Source of the DNA: Candidatus Krumholzibacteriia bacterium
GTDB taxonomy: Bacteria > Krumholzibacteriota > Krumholzibacteriia > LZORAL124-64-63
Direction of reading: 5' to 3'
Length of the DNA stretch: 64,000 nt
Assembly: GCA_016744705.1 (NCBI GenBank)
Contig: JADGDU010000003.1
Coordinates: 158,145-222,144 of the forward strand
Shown: in pieces, positions 34,663-42,512 of the stretch
Numbering within the stretch: position 1 is the stretch's first letter
Layout of the letters: each line of letters begins with the position of its first letter
Notes under the pieces: model-generated
Seen by the model: the letters and a program-made list of their open reading frames with translations, nothing else
What the model was told of the DNA's origin: nothing
Database searches by the model: none
Position numbers and translations under genes: made by a program

Positions 34663-36750
34663 TTGCGCCTGCACAACATGTTGCCTTTCCTGCTGCTGAT
34701 ACTTTGTCTTGTTTCTCCTGTTTTGGCCCAGGAGGCCGCCGTGGAGCAGCATCCTTTCTCCATCCATGACATGTTGGCCATGGAACGAATCAGCGATCCG
34801 CAAATCAGCCCTGATGGCAAGTGGGTTGCCTTCAATGTGCGCACAACTGATGTTGAGGCCAACCGAGGCCTCACGGACATCTGGTTGGCTAGCACCGACG
34901 GCACAACCACCCGCCGCCTGACCGCCCATCCTTCTGGAGATTGGAATCCCCGCTGGTGCATGAACGGCACCCTATTCTTCCTTTCCACTCGCGATGGCAG
35001 CTCCCAGATTTGGAATATCGACCCCACTGGTGGCGAAGCCCGGCAGATCACCCACCTGGCTCTGGACGTGGGAAATTTTGAAGTCGCTCCCAAACTGCAC
35101 AGCTTTGTCTTTTCCATGGAAGTTTATCCTGGCCTGAGTCCGGAAGAGACCGTGGCCAAGGACGAAGAAAAGGCCGCCAGCAAAGTCACCGGCATGGTCT
35201 ACGACGAGCTCATGTTCCGCCACTGGGACACCTGGGAAGATGGCAAACGCAGCCACATCTTCCTGCTCGACGGCACCAACCCTGATGGTGAGCCCATCGA
35301 CCTGATGAAAGATCTGGATGCAGACGTCCCCACTCGGCCCTGGGGCGGTAGTGGAGAATTTGTCGTTTCCCCAGACGGCACCGAAATCATCTTCACCGCC
35401 AAAATTCTTCCCGGCAGCGAACCCGCTTGGAGTACCGACTACGATCTTTACGCTGTGCCCACCGACGGCAGCGGCACCATGCGTTGCCTCACCGAAGCCA
35501 ACCAGGCCTGGGATACCGAACCGGTGTTCACTCCTGATGGCAAAACCCTGGTCTACCTGGCCATGGACCGGCCCGGCTTCGAAGCTGATCGCTACCACTT
35601 GGAATTGATGAACTGGAAATCGGGCGAAAGCCGCCGCATTGATTTCGAATATGATGGCCTCAGCCTCAGTCCTCACGGCCTGAAGTTCAGCGGCAACGGC
35701 AAAACAGCCTATTGCACAGCTGGCTTTTTGGGTCAGCGCTCCCTCTTCAAAATGGATATGAAATCCGGCAAAGTGACCATGGTCGATAAAATGGGCCGTC
35801 ACTCCAGCCTGGGCCTGCTCGACGGCCGGATCTTGTTCGGCATGCAGAGCTTGAAATCTCCCACCGAGCTGTTCACCATCAAGCCCAACGGCAAAGATCT
35901 CAAACAGATCACCAACTTCAATGGTGAAAAGCTGGCGGCCTGCCTGATGGGCGAGCCTGAGCAGTTCACCTTCAAGGGTTGGAACGACGAAATCGTACAC
36001 GCCTATGTAGTGAAACCCTACGACTGGACTGAAGAGAAGGCCGCAGCCGGCCAACAGTGGCCCCTGACTTTCCTGGTCCACGGTGGACCTCAGGGCAGCT
36101 TCGGCAACGACTTCCACTACCGCTGGAATCCCCAGGCATATGTGGGTGCAGGATTTGCCACCGTAGCTGTGGACTTTCATGGCTCCACGGGTTACGGCCA
36201 GGAATTCACTGACGCCATCAGTGGCCACTGGGGCGATCGTCCCTACGAAGATCTGGTCAAGGGTCTGGAAGCTGCTTTGAAAAACTACCAGTGGATGGAT
36301 GCTGATAAAGTTGTCGCCGCCGGTGCCAGCTATGGTGGGTACATGATCAACTGGATCCACGGGCAGCCTGAATTTTCCAAAGAATTCAAAGCCTTCGTCT
36401 GCCACGACGGCAACATTGATGAACGCATGGCTTATTTGGATACCGAAGAACTTTGGTTCCCCGAATGGGAACATGGCGGCACCCCCTGGGCCGACGGCAG
36501 TGGTTACGAATTGCACAACCCCGCTGATTACGTCCAGAACTGGCACGTGCCCACCTTGGTGGTGCATGGAGCTCTTGACTACCGCGTAGTCGACACCCAG
36601 GGTCTGAGCACTTTCACAGCCTTGCGCCGCCAGGGAATCCCTGCCCGGTTGCTTTATTATCCCGATGAAAACCACTGGGTGCTGAAGCCTCAGAATTCCA
36701 TCCAGTGGCATGATGAAGTCATGGGCTGGCTGCAAAAGTGGACCAACTAG
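34663..36750 (+). CDS. secreted S9-family prolyl oligopeptidase/dipeptidyl aminopeptidase
   Basis: 695 residues from a TTG start seven bases after GGAGG. A signal peptide (LRLHNMLPFLLLILCLV) is followed by a WD40-like beta-propeller (about 40-420, with repeats such as ISPDGKWVAF and FTPDGKTLVYLAM). The alpha/beta-hydrolase domain has the catalytic Ser556 in GASYGGYM, Asp639 in DYRVV and His671 in DENHWV. The family cleaves peptide bonds after Pro or frees dipeptides from unstructured peptides. It is predicted periplasmic or exported. It is followed by an SRPBCC gene 33 bases later in the same direction. Confidence 0.9.
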   Translation: MRLHNMLPFLLLILCLVSPVLAQEAAVEQHPFSIHDMLAMERISDPQISPDGKWVAFNVRTTDVEANRGLTDIWLASTDGTTTRRLTAHPSGDWNPRWCMNGTLFFLSTRDGSSQIWNIDPTGGEARQITHLALDVGNFEVAPKLHSFVFSMEVYPGLSPEETVAKDEEKAASKVTGMVYDELMFRHWDTWEDGKRSHIFLLDGTNPDGEPIDLMKDLDADVPTRPWGGSGEFVVSPDGTEIIFTAKILPGSEPAWSTDYDLYAVPTDGSGTMRCLTEANQAWDTEPVFTPDGKTLVYLAMDRPGFEADRYHLELMNWKSGESRRIDFEYDGLSLSPHGLKFSGNGKTAYCTAGFLGQRSLFKMDMKSGKVTMVDKMGRHSSLGLLDGRILFGMQSLKSPTELFTIKPNGKDLKQITNFNGEKLAACLMGEPEQFTFKGWNDEIVHAYVVKPYDWTEEKAAAGQQWPLTFLVHGGPQGSFGNDFHYRWNPQAYVGAGFATVAVDFHGSTGYGQEFTDAISGHWGDRPYEDLVKGLEAALKNYQWMDADKVVAAGASYGGYMINWIHGQPEFSKEFKAFVCHDGNIDERMAYLDTEELWFPEWEHGGTPWADGSGYELHNPADYVQNWHVPTLVVHGALDYRVVDTQGLSTFTALRRQGIPARLLYYPDENHWVLKPQNSIQWHDEVMGWLQKWTN

Positions 36751-36783
36751 TTTTTAGCTGACCAACAGGAGAAAGAAACAACA

Positions 36784-37332
36784 ATGGGCCCCGTAATCAA
36801 ACCAATTGGCATCGGCGTTTTGGCGGCCACCCTCGTGGTCGTCATCGTCGGATTGTTCCTGCCCAGCACATATAGTGTGCAGCGAGAGTTGGTCATCAAC
36901 ACCACTCCCGAGCGCATCCATGTGTTCACCAGCGACCTGCAGACCTGGCCCCAATGGACGCCCTGGTTCAAAGATGATCCCAGTCTGGATGTCACCCTGG
37001 GCAGCATCACCAAAGGCGAAGGCGCCCATCAGGAATGGACCGCCAAAAAGGGCGGTGGTGAATTGACCGTCACCCGCAGCGAACCCAACTGGGGAGTGGC
37101 CTATAATATGGACCTTTCCGGTAGCCGGCCCGAATCTCTCTGCGCCATGCGCTATGAAGTGATGGCCGACAGCACTCTGGTCATTTTTGAAATGAGTGGG
37201 GACATGGGCTGGAATCTTATGGGACGGTTTTTCAATCTGCTGATGGACCCTATGGTGGGCCCCATGTTTGACGATGGTCTGACCCGATTGAAAATGCTGG
37301 CCGAAAAGCCTGAACAGGAAAGCTCCACTTGA
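36784..37332 (+). CDS. membrane-anchored SRPBCC/polyketide cyclase-like protein
   Basis: 182 residues. A single N-terminal TM segment (about 7-27: IGIGVLAATLVVVIVGLFL) is followed by an SRPBCC fold: VQRELVINTTPERIHVFTSD (helix of the START-like clamp), WPQWTPWFKDDP and a late GRFFNLLMDPMVGPMFDDGL helix. SRPBCC domains bind small hydrophobic ligands. The domain orientation predicts periplasmic exposure. Start and length fit; it follows the S9 peptidase gene. A terminator-like hairpin lies at 37383-37424. Confidence 0.75.
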   Translation: MGPVIKPIGIGVLAATLVVVIVGLFLPSTYSVQRELVINTTPERIHVFTSDLQTWPQWTPWFKDDPSLDVTLGSITKGEGAHQEWTAKKGGGELTVTRSEPNWGVAYNMDLSGSRPESLCAMRYEVMADSTLVIFEMSGDMGWNLMGRFFNLLMDPMVGPMFDDGLTRLKMLAEKPEQESST

Positions 37333-37382
37333 TCGACAGGTGACATCACCCGGAGACACTATCCGGAAAACTGACACCCAAT

Positions 37383-37424
37383 GGAACCGGCCACCTTTAA
37401 CCAAGTGGTCGGTTTCCTTGTTTT
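37383..37424 (+). terminator. intrinsic terminator after the S9 peptidase/SRPBCC unit
   Basis: The arms around GGAACCGGCCAC and AGTGGTCGGTTTCC pair through about 12 bases with small mismatches and are followed by TTGTTTT. It lies 50 bases after the SRPBCC stop on the plus strand. Confidence 0.65.
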
Positions 37425-37501
37425 AGGGGGTTTGAGGAGAGGCATGATTCCTGTTGGGTGAAAGATCGTTGTTGGTTTTTCTTCATCCCCCGGGAGTCAC
37501 C

Positions 37502-37591
37502 ATGCTGAAGGTCTGTCTTTATATTTTTTTGATGTTGGTGCTGATTAGCCTGGGCGCCCTTTTCAATCTCTGGGCAAATTTTTTGGTATAG
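37502..37591 (+). CDS. possible 29-residue single-TM peptide
   Basis: The frame encodes MLKVCLYIFLMLVLISLG followed by ALFNLWANFLV, nearly all hydrophobic, and ends at TAG 37589-37591. A GGGAG six bases upstream of the ATG could serve as Shine-Dalgarno. It lies in a 260-base gap just after the terminator. The peptide could be a real small membrane protein, but no homology is claimed. Confidence 0.35.
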   Translation: MLKVCLYIFLMLVLISLGALFNLWANFLV

Positions 37592-37593
37592 TT

Positions 37594-37851
37594 TTAATGA
37601 ATATCAGGGCTTCCTGAACGCAGCTGCTGGCGCATGACCAAAACCTTGGCCTTTTCTCCCAGGGCCCCACCATCGTCGGCGGTGGTGGCAAAAGGTATCA
37701 GCATGCCTAAGGAACCCGCTGGAGCCGGAGCCTCCAGCAAATGAGACATCATATCTCCGTCGGCAACCTCTGCAGTGGTTAAGCCCAGGGCCCACCCGGT
37801 GCAAATGCTTACCGAAAACAAAACAGGCAGAATGATGACTAACTTCTTCAT
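37594..37851 (-). CDS. small exported hypothetical protein
   Basis: 85 residues from the ATG at 37851, six bases after GGAGG; a longer upstream frame (to 38010) lacks support and covers the divergent gap. It has a clear signal peptide (MKKLVIILPVLFSVSICTGW). The mature part of about 60 residues is rich in Ala, Gly and Asp (SHLLEAPAPAGSLGMLIPF). No family is recognised. It is divergent from the SDR gene at 38028, sharing the 176-base gap. Confidence 0.6.
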   Translation of the reverse strand: MKKLVIILPVLFSVSICTGWALGLTTAEVADGDMMSHLLEAPAPAGSLGMLIPFATTADDGGALGEKAKVLVMRQQLRSGSPDIH

Positions 37852-38027
37852 GGGGACCTCCATGGGGTTGGAGTGGCTGCTTTGTGATATTATGACACAT
37901 TTCTTGATGTTTTGCAACACCAGGTTGCCAAAAACATACACAAAAGCCCGATTGCCCCGGGAAGGGGACTCTGCTAACCTGTTGCCTTGGAACCACAACC
38001 TCATTATCAACAGCCCGGGAGCCTGAA

Positions 38028-38801
38028 ATGCTAAAGAATAAAATCACCCTCATCACCGGAGCCAGTGCCGGCATTGGTGAAGCCTGCGCCCACGCATTTG
38101 CCCGGGAAGGCTCTCACCTGATTCTGGCTGCCCGACGCTTGGAAAAAGTTGAAGCTCTCGCCAAACAGCTCATAGCCGAATACGGCATCAAAACCCATGC
38201 ATTGAAGCTGGATGTTCGGGATCGTGAAGCGGTCAATGCCACCGTTGAAGGCCTGCCCAAGGAATGGTCTAAAATCGACATTCTCATCAACAATGCCGGC
38301 TTAAGTAGGGGAATGGATAAAATCCAGGAAGCCCACCACCTGGATTGGGACGAGATGATCGATACCAATGTCAAAGGGCTGCTTTGGGTGAGCCGGGCCG
38401 TCATGCCGGGCCTGGTGGCCCGCGATCATGGGCATGTGATCAACATTGGCAGCATTGCCGGTCGCCAGGTCTACACCGGAGGCAACGTGTATTGCGCCAC
38501 CAAGTATGCAGTCAGAGCCATCACCCAGGGCATGCGCATCGATTTGGTAGGGACCCGGGTACGGTGCTCGTCCGTGGACCCAGGCATGGTGGAATCAGAA
38601 TTCAGCGAGGTGAGGTTCCGGGGAGATCTGGAAAAAGCAGAGCCTGTGTATAAAAACTTCCCTCCGCTGCAACCGGTGGACATTGCTGAAACGGTGCTAT
38701 TCTGCGCCACCAGACCCCCTCATGTGAACATTCAGGATGTCTTGGTCATGCCTCAGGATCAGGCGGCCGTCTATGCCTCCTATCCTCGGGGTCTTGAGTA
38801 G
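38028..38801 (+). CDS. SDR oxidoreductase (YdfG-like)
   Basis: 257 residues. The cofactor loop TGASAGIGEA, NNAGLSRG, a catalytic Ser in INIGSIAGR, Tyr and Lys in YCATKYAV and the SSVDPGMVESEF segment match short-chain dehydrogenases of the YdfG type, which oxidise 3-hydroxy acids such as serine using NADP+. Arg residues after beta-2 (AARRLEKVEAL) agree with NADP preference. The exact substrate is inferred from the family. A good terminator follows at 38826. Confidence 0.88.
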   Translation: MLKNKITLITGASAGIGEACAHAFAREGSHLILAARRLEKVEALAKQLIAEYGIKTHALKLDVRDREAVNATVEGLPKEWSKIDILINNAGLSRGMDKIQEAHHLDWDEMIDTNVKGLLWVSRAVMPGLVARDHGHVINIGSIAGRQVYTGGNVYCATKYAVRAITQGMRIDLVGTRVRCSSVDPGMVESEFSEVRFRGDLEKAEPVYKNFPPLQPVDIAETVLFCATRPPHVNIQDVLVMPQDQAAVYASYPRGLE

Positions 38802-38825
38802 GACAAACGCCAACTTTGATTATTG

Positions 38826-38856
38826 GTGGGGCGTTTTTCTGCGCCCCACTTTTTAT
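38826..38856 (+). terminator. intrinsic terminator of the SDR gene
   Basis: GTGGGGCG pairs perfectly with CGCCCCAC across an eight-base loop and is followed by TTTTTTATT. It is located 25 bases after the SDR stop. Confidence 0.85.
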
Positions 38857-38897
38857 TATTTTTAACTATTCCTAAAGTGAAGCGAATCCTGAACGAT

Positions 38898-38903
38898 TAT
38901 AAT
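38898..38903 (+). promoter_or_regulatory. -10 element of the plus-strand prepilin promoter
   Basis: A perfect TATAAT lies about 100 bases before the prepilin ATG. The hexamer 17 bases upstream (AAGTGA) is a poor -35, so an activator may be needed. A start near 38910 would place the paired leader at the 5' end of the transcript. Confidence 0.45.
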
Positions 38904-38908
38904 CACCA

Positions 38909-38977
38909 GTTGGGCTTCTTAAGTGGAGGCCATATCGCCCCAACCTCCATGAGAGGCCTCACGGGCGAAAACCCGTG
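38909..38977 (+). promoter_or_regulatory. structured leader with mutually exclusive pairings upstream of the prepilin
   Basis: Four pairings can be drawn. P1: GTTGGG (38909-38914) with CCCAAC (38939-38944). P2: GTGGAGG (38923-38929) with CCTCCAT (38944-38950). P3: GTG(G)AGGCC (38923-38931) with GGCCTCAC (38955-38962). P4: CACGGG (38960-38965) with CCCGTG (38972-38977), followed by ACATTTTT. P3 competes with both P2 and P4, and P1 crosses P2. This architecture fits an attenuator or riboswitch-like element. No known riboswitch consensus was recognised. Confidence 0.45.
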
Positions 38978-38999
38978 ACATTTTTGAAAGGACTCGATC

Positions 39000-39668
39000 A
39001 TGAAGAATATTCGGAAACATGACCGCCAGGGATTCACCCTCATTGAGATCGTCATCGCAGTAGCCATTGTAGCAATTTTTGCTGCGGCCATGAGCCCGAT
39101 GGTTTTCCGTCATCTGGCGGATGCCAAAACCAGTAAAGCCCAGAATGAAACTGAAGTCATTGCAACGGCAGTGCTTGGCTACTATAAAGATGTGGGCCAG
39201 TGGCCCATCACCAATTTAAATGGTCCTTCTGGAAACCAGGTTAACCGTGTGATCAGTAGCTCAAACCTAGCTACAGGTTCAGGCCCCAGCGCTGGTTCCG
39301 GTGCCAGTAATTGGGGTTCCTACGGAACCACAAAACAGTTGGGTGATTATTTGTATTTCAACAATGCTGATGATAATACCGGCTCTACAGGGGCAGGCGC
39401 CAATGAGGCCTCCGGAGATTGGCCCACCCTCGGTAATGGAGCCTGGAAAGGTCCCTACATTGAAAGCTATGAATTCAATGATCCCTGGGGAAACGCCTAC
39501 GTCATCAACAGCCAATACTTCCAGGGCCGGTACACCGGAACAGTTCGCCACAAGGTTTTCGCTCTGAGTGCAGGACCCAATGGACTGTGGGAAACCGGAT
39601 TCTCTGATGCGGCCTCCGAAGAAATCCTGGGCGATGATATCGGAACAGTGATCAGCATTATTAACTAA
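39000..39668 (+). CDS. type IV prepilin/pseudopilin, MshA/GspG-like
   Basis: 222 residues with AAAGGA seven bases before the ATG. Class III signal: short basic leader, then G/FTLIE (cleavage after Gly11, Phe as first mature residue, Glu+5), then the hydrophobic helix IVIAVAIVAIFAAAMSPMV. The globular part has the GspG-like Tyr-rich ATAVLGYYKDVGQWP block and a C-terminal WKGPYIESYEFNDPWGNAY segment typical of major pseudopilins. It is a paralogue of the prepilin at 47983 (both have YKDVGQWP and DPWG motifs). It is divergent from the pilus operon, separated from it by a bidirectional terminator at 39688-39723, and has its own leader. It is probably the major pilin or pseudopilin. Confidence 0.9.
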   Translation: MKNIRKHDRQGFTLIEIVIAVAIVAIFAAAMSPMVFRHLADAKTSKAQNETEVIATAVLGYYKDVGQWPITNLNGPSGNQVNRVISSSNLATGSGPSAGSGASNWGSYGTTKQLGDYLYFNNADDNTGSTGAGANEASGDWPTLGNGAWKGPYIESYEFNDPWGNAYVINSQYFQGRYTGTVRHKVFALSAGPNGLWETGFSDAASEEILGDDIGTVISIIN

Positions 39669-39687
39669 TTCCTGCCACTTGATTAAA

Positions 39688-39723
39688 AGAAAAATCCCGG
39701 TTCAGATGAACCGGGATTTTTCT
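39688..39723. terminator. bidirectional intrinsic terminator between prepilin and secretin genes
   Basis: AGAAAAATCCCGGTTCA and its reverse complement flank a two-base GA loop, making a perfect 17-base stem. A-tracts on one side and T-tracts on the other allow termination in both directions. It serves the plus prepilin and the minus secretin operon. Confidence 0.92.
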
Positions 39724-39744
39724 ATTGGTGAGCCGAGAAAGAAT

Positions 39745-41241
39745 TTACATTCGGTCCTTCACTCTTTGTTCCTCTGACTGAGCCACTTCTTCCACCCGCG
39801 AGCCATCCATGATCACCGGGGTCAGTAACATGACTAACTCAATATTCACTTTTTTGCTTGAAGTGCTGCCAAAGAGGTACCCCAGAATGGGTAAGTCTTT
39901 AAGAACAGGAATGCCAGTGCGGCGAACATTGGTGCGCTCGCTCATGAGGCCGGCAATGACCAGAGTATCCCCATCGCGAACCTTGCCCACAGTATCCAAC
40001 TCACGAATGGAAAGAATAGGCGCCGTATCCTGGTTGGGGCTCTCGGCCACTCCCACAATATCGCTAATGGTCGGATGCACATTCAGAGTAATAATCCGGT
40101 CCTGGCCTACCTGGGGCGTGACATCCAGCACCACACCCACGGGATATGTGCGCGAGGTATAGTTGATCACCGGTTCGGTGGCAACACCATTGGAAATCAC
40201 GGCCGGCTCCACCTGAGACTCGAAGAAAACCTGCTCGGTCACAATCCGGACCACGGCCTTCTGGTTATTCAGAGTCGTGATCTTTGGCGTACTGACAGTG
40301 TTGATATCGCCACTGGTGCTGATGGCCTCAATCACCCCTGCCAAACTTTTGGAATCCAGAGTAAACTGGAAAAAATCGTCAGAAATATGCTGTGCAGCAT
40401 CCAATGTATTGAGACTGATACTGGTAATATCTGAATTCAGATTCATAAGGTTCCAGTTGATACCAGTTTCTGTTTCATCGTCGAGATACACTTCCATGAT
40501 CCGCACCTCAATGGCCACCTGGCGCTGGAGAGATTCTTCCAGGCGAGCCAGAAGGTTTTCCACCTGATTGACGCGGTTCCATTCAGCGGTGACCATAACC
40601 ATACTCGCCATAGGGTTAACCACCAGGGTACGGCCCTCGGAATCAGAGAGATTAATGGCCATATTATCTCCCTGGCTACCGGTGCTTTGCATGAGGTCAG
40701 GATTCTTAAAAAGAATAACCTTCAGGGATTCCATCACCCCTGGCCAGACACTCATGGTCGCCGTGCTGGTCACATGGCTCTTATTCGATCCTGAATCACC
40801 ACCGCCGTCACTTCCCGAACCGGACGACCCACTACTGCTGGCAGAAACTTCCAGCTCGCCGCGTCCTTCACGTTCGGTAACCGGATAATCGAATGTGATC
40901 CAGCGGGTGACCATGCCCTGCTTGTAAACCACCAGCACACCATCGACCACCTCGTAGCCCAAATCAGCAGGGACCAACAAGGCATCCAGGGCCCGATCAA
41001 CCGATACTTCCTGTAGGTGAACGTTAACCTTACCATCCACATCAGGAGCCATCTGCAATCCCAACCCCGCATTGCTGGCAACATTGCGCAGAATCTCCCG
41101 CACACCCACCCAACCATTGGTAACGATCGTCACTGGGGGTCGGCCTTCAGTCCAATCATCTGCTGCTTCCACCGGGCTGATCAGAAGGAGCATTGCCGCC
41201 ATCAGCATTGCTCCTCGAATCAACAAACTGAGCCTTTTCAT
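39745..41241 (-). CDS. mshL: MshL-type secretin (pilus/type II outer-membrane channel)
   Basis: 498 residues from the ATG at 41241 (GGAAGGGAA nine bases upstream); the in-frame ATG at 41259 is possible. It has a signal peptide (MKRLSLLIRGAMLMAAMLLL) and an N-terminal STN-like domain (GVREILRNVASNAGLGLQM). A low-complexity Ser/Gly linker lies near residue 140. The secretin domain has ALLARLEESLQRQVAIEV-type N3 features, SISTSGDINTVSTPKITTLN and the C-terminal GIPVLKDLPILGYLFG and ELVMLLTPVI segments. It should form the outer-membrane ring. It lacks extended N0-N2 domains, so MSHA-like MshL rather than GspD is favoured. It is the last gene of the operon. Confidence 0.9.
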   Translation of the reverse strand: MKRLSLLIRGAMLMAAMLLLISPVEAADDWTEGRPPVTIVTNGWVGVREILRNVASNAGLGLQMAPDVDGKVNVHLQEVSVDRALDALLVPADLGYEVVDGVLVVYKQGMVTRWITFDYPVTEREGRGELEVSASSSGSSGSGSDGGGDSGSNKSHVTSTATMSVWPGVMESLKVILFKNPDLMQSTGSQGDNMAINLSDSEGRTLVVNPMASMVMVTAEWNRVNQVENLLARLEESLQRQVAIEVRIMEVYLDDETETGINWNLMNLNSDITSISLNTLDAAQHISDDFFQFTLDSKSLAGVIEAISTSGDINTVSTPKITTLNNQKAVVRIVTEQVFFESQVEPAVISNGVATEPVINYTSRTYPVGVVLDVTPQVGQDRIITLNVHPTISDIVGVAESPNQDTAPILSIRELDTVGKVRDGDTLVIAGLMSERTNVRRTGIPVLKDLPILGYLFGSTSSKKVNIELVMLLTPVIMDGSRVEEVAQSEEQRVKDRM

Positions 41242-41260
41242 TTTCGGATTCCCTTCCATG

Positions 41261-41872
41261 TTACTGATCCACTATGCGTGTTCGGCCCGTATCTTCGTTT
41301 TCTCTACTCCGAGTAACAACCCGGAATGAATTTTCATCATCTTCTTTCACACCAACAACCAGGTGCATGGTGCTTCCGTCTGCTTTGCGGAACGTCACCC
41401 CATCAGCATCAATACTCGCCAGGATCATCCCGCGAACTTTTTCACCCTGGTAGCGGCCTTCACCGTCGATGATGGCCATGGGTTTGATTCCTCCCAAAAT
41501 GATGGCGGAACATTGCAAAGCCTTGGCTTTTTTCCGGACCACCTTCGTTTTTCTGGATCTTTTGACCACCGGTTTTGGCACAGATTTGGGTCGGGATTTC
41601 CCCCATTGAAAAGGGTCCCGCTCAAGCCCATCGGCTGTATATGCCGAAGCCATTTTGTCCCCCAGAACCGCGGACGTTTCTGAAAATGCGGCCAACCGAC
41701 CTGCATCAGCTGGAACCGGAGGATGGGCCTGGACCCGATACCCGCGAAATACCCCTGATCTTTTACCACCGAAGGTGCTCACGTTCAGATAGCCAACGGC
41801 CACGAGAAGAACCATCACCACACCAATGGTGATGGGACTTTTAAGACTGATTTGTTTTGCTGACATAGACAT
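41261..41872 (-). CDS. PilP/MshK-like pilus assembly lipoprotein-type protein
   Basis: 203 residues from the ATG at 41872; ATG 41866 or TTG 41875 are also possible, and the GGAG upstream is close to all of them. An N-terminal TM (about 12-30) precedes a basic Lys/Arg linker. A C-terminal beta-rich HR-type domain follows with CSAIILGGIKPMAIIDGEGR and GEKVRGMILASIDADGVTF, resembling PilP/MshK/GspC domains that touch the secretin. It overlaps the PilO-like gene by 32 bases and ends 19 bases before the secretin start (two bases before the alternative ATG at 41259). Role as the inner-membrane partner of the secretin is inferred from family and order. Confidence 0.65.
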   Translation of the reverse strand: MSMSAKQISLKSPITIGVVMVLLVAVGYLNVSTFGGKRSGVFRGYRVQAHPPVPADAGRLAAFSETSAVLGDKMASAYTADGLERDPFQWGKSRPKSVPKPVVKRSRKTKVVRKKAKALQCSAIILGGIKPMAIIDGEGRYQGEKVRGMILASIDADGVTFRKADGSTMHLVVGVKEDDENSFRVVTRSRENEDTGRTRIVDQ

Positions 41873-42512
41873 CAAGCTCCAGTTTCACCTGAACACCATC
41901 TTTTTCGGGGTTAATCGCAAGGCTGTGCACTTTTAAGGCCCGGTCAATATTTTTCAGACCGCTCATGAAATACGCAATGCGTTGGTAGTCTCCGGAAAAT
42001 TCCGCCTTCACACGGTACGGAGACAACTCCACTTTGGGGATGTTCATAGCCGGGGCACCGGCCATTTCCATGGTGGCTGCATCGGTAGGGGGCGCCCCTC
42101 CTTCCGATGCCATTGCCGTTCCATCTCCCCAAACGTCATTTTCGAACATCCCCAAAGAGCTGGATTCACTGAGAGAAAAATTTTCCACTCCACTCTGGTC
42201 AGCAACCCTTCCCAGGGAGAGAAAAAATTCTTCCCGGCCCCGATCCAGGGGAAAGAGGCGACTGAAAGCACCATTGACAGGTAACGTTCGCTCCTGAACT
42301 CCTGGGGCCAGCCACATACCGGCCACCGTCCAGTCGTCAAGAGTAGCCAGGCGGGCTTCCAAGTCCTGAATTTCGACATTGCGAAGCAGCACACCTTGCC
42401 AAAGGGGGACGATAATCGTCACCACAAGCACCACCCAAAGGCCCGTCAACAACCCTCTCCGGATTTTCTCTTTTTTCAACAAGTCCTGAATTCTGATTTT
42501 AATTCCATTCAT
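41841..42512 (-). CDS. PilO/GspM-like inner-membrane pilus assembly protein
   Basis: 223 residues from the ATG at 42512 (GAGAGG upstream). A single TM segment (about 22-42: LWVVLVVTIIVPLWQGVLL) is followed by a coiled-coil region (NVEIQDLEARLATLDD). A ferredoxin-like beta-alpha fold follows, ending PYRVKAEFSGDYQRIAYFMS and KVHSLAINPEKDGVQVKLEL. This is the PilO arrangement. It overlaps the PilM/N gene by 14 bases and the PilP-like gene by 32 bases, so the operon is tightly packed. Confidence 0.78.
   Translation of the reverse strand: MNGIKIRIQDLLKKEKIRRGLLTGLWVVLVVTIIVPLWQGVLLRNVEIQDLEARLATLDDWTVAGMWLAPGVQERTLPVNGAFSRLFPLDRGREEFFLSLGRVADQSGVENFSLSESSSLGMFENDVWGDGTAMASEGGAPPTDAATMEMAGAPAMNIPKVELSPYRVKAEFSGDYQRIAYFMSGLKNIDRALKVHSLAINPEKDGVQVKLELDVYVSKTNQS

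Noticed and set aside
34972..36735. 587-codon open frame antisense to the S9 peptidase
   Set aside because: It lies fully within the peptidase gene, which has a catalytic triad and signal peptide. The antisense frame has low-complexity composition and is a codon-bias artefact.
38909..38977. c-di-GMP (GEMM) riboswitch upstream of the prepilin
   Set aside because: Expected GEMM core elements (GGCAAACC, GCAAAGCC and the tetraloop receptor) are absent. Only the gene context fits, so it is reported as an unassigned structured leader.
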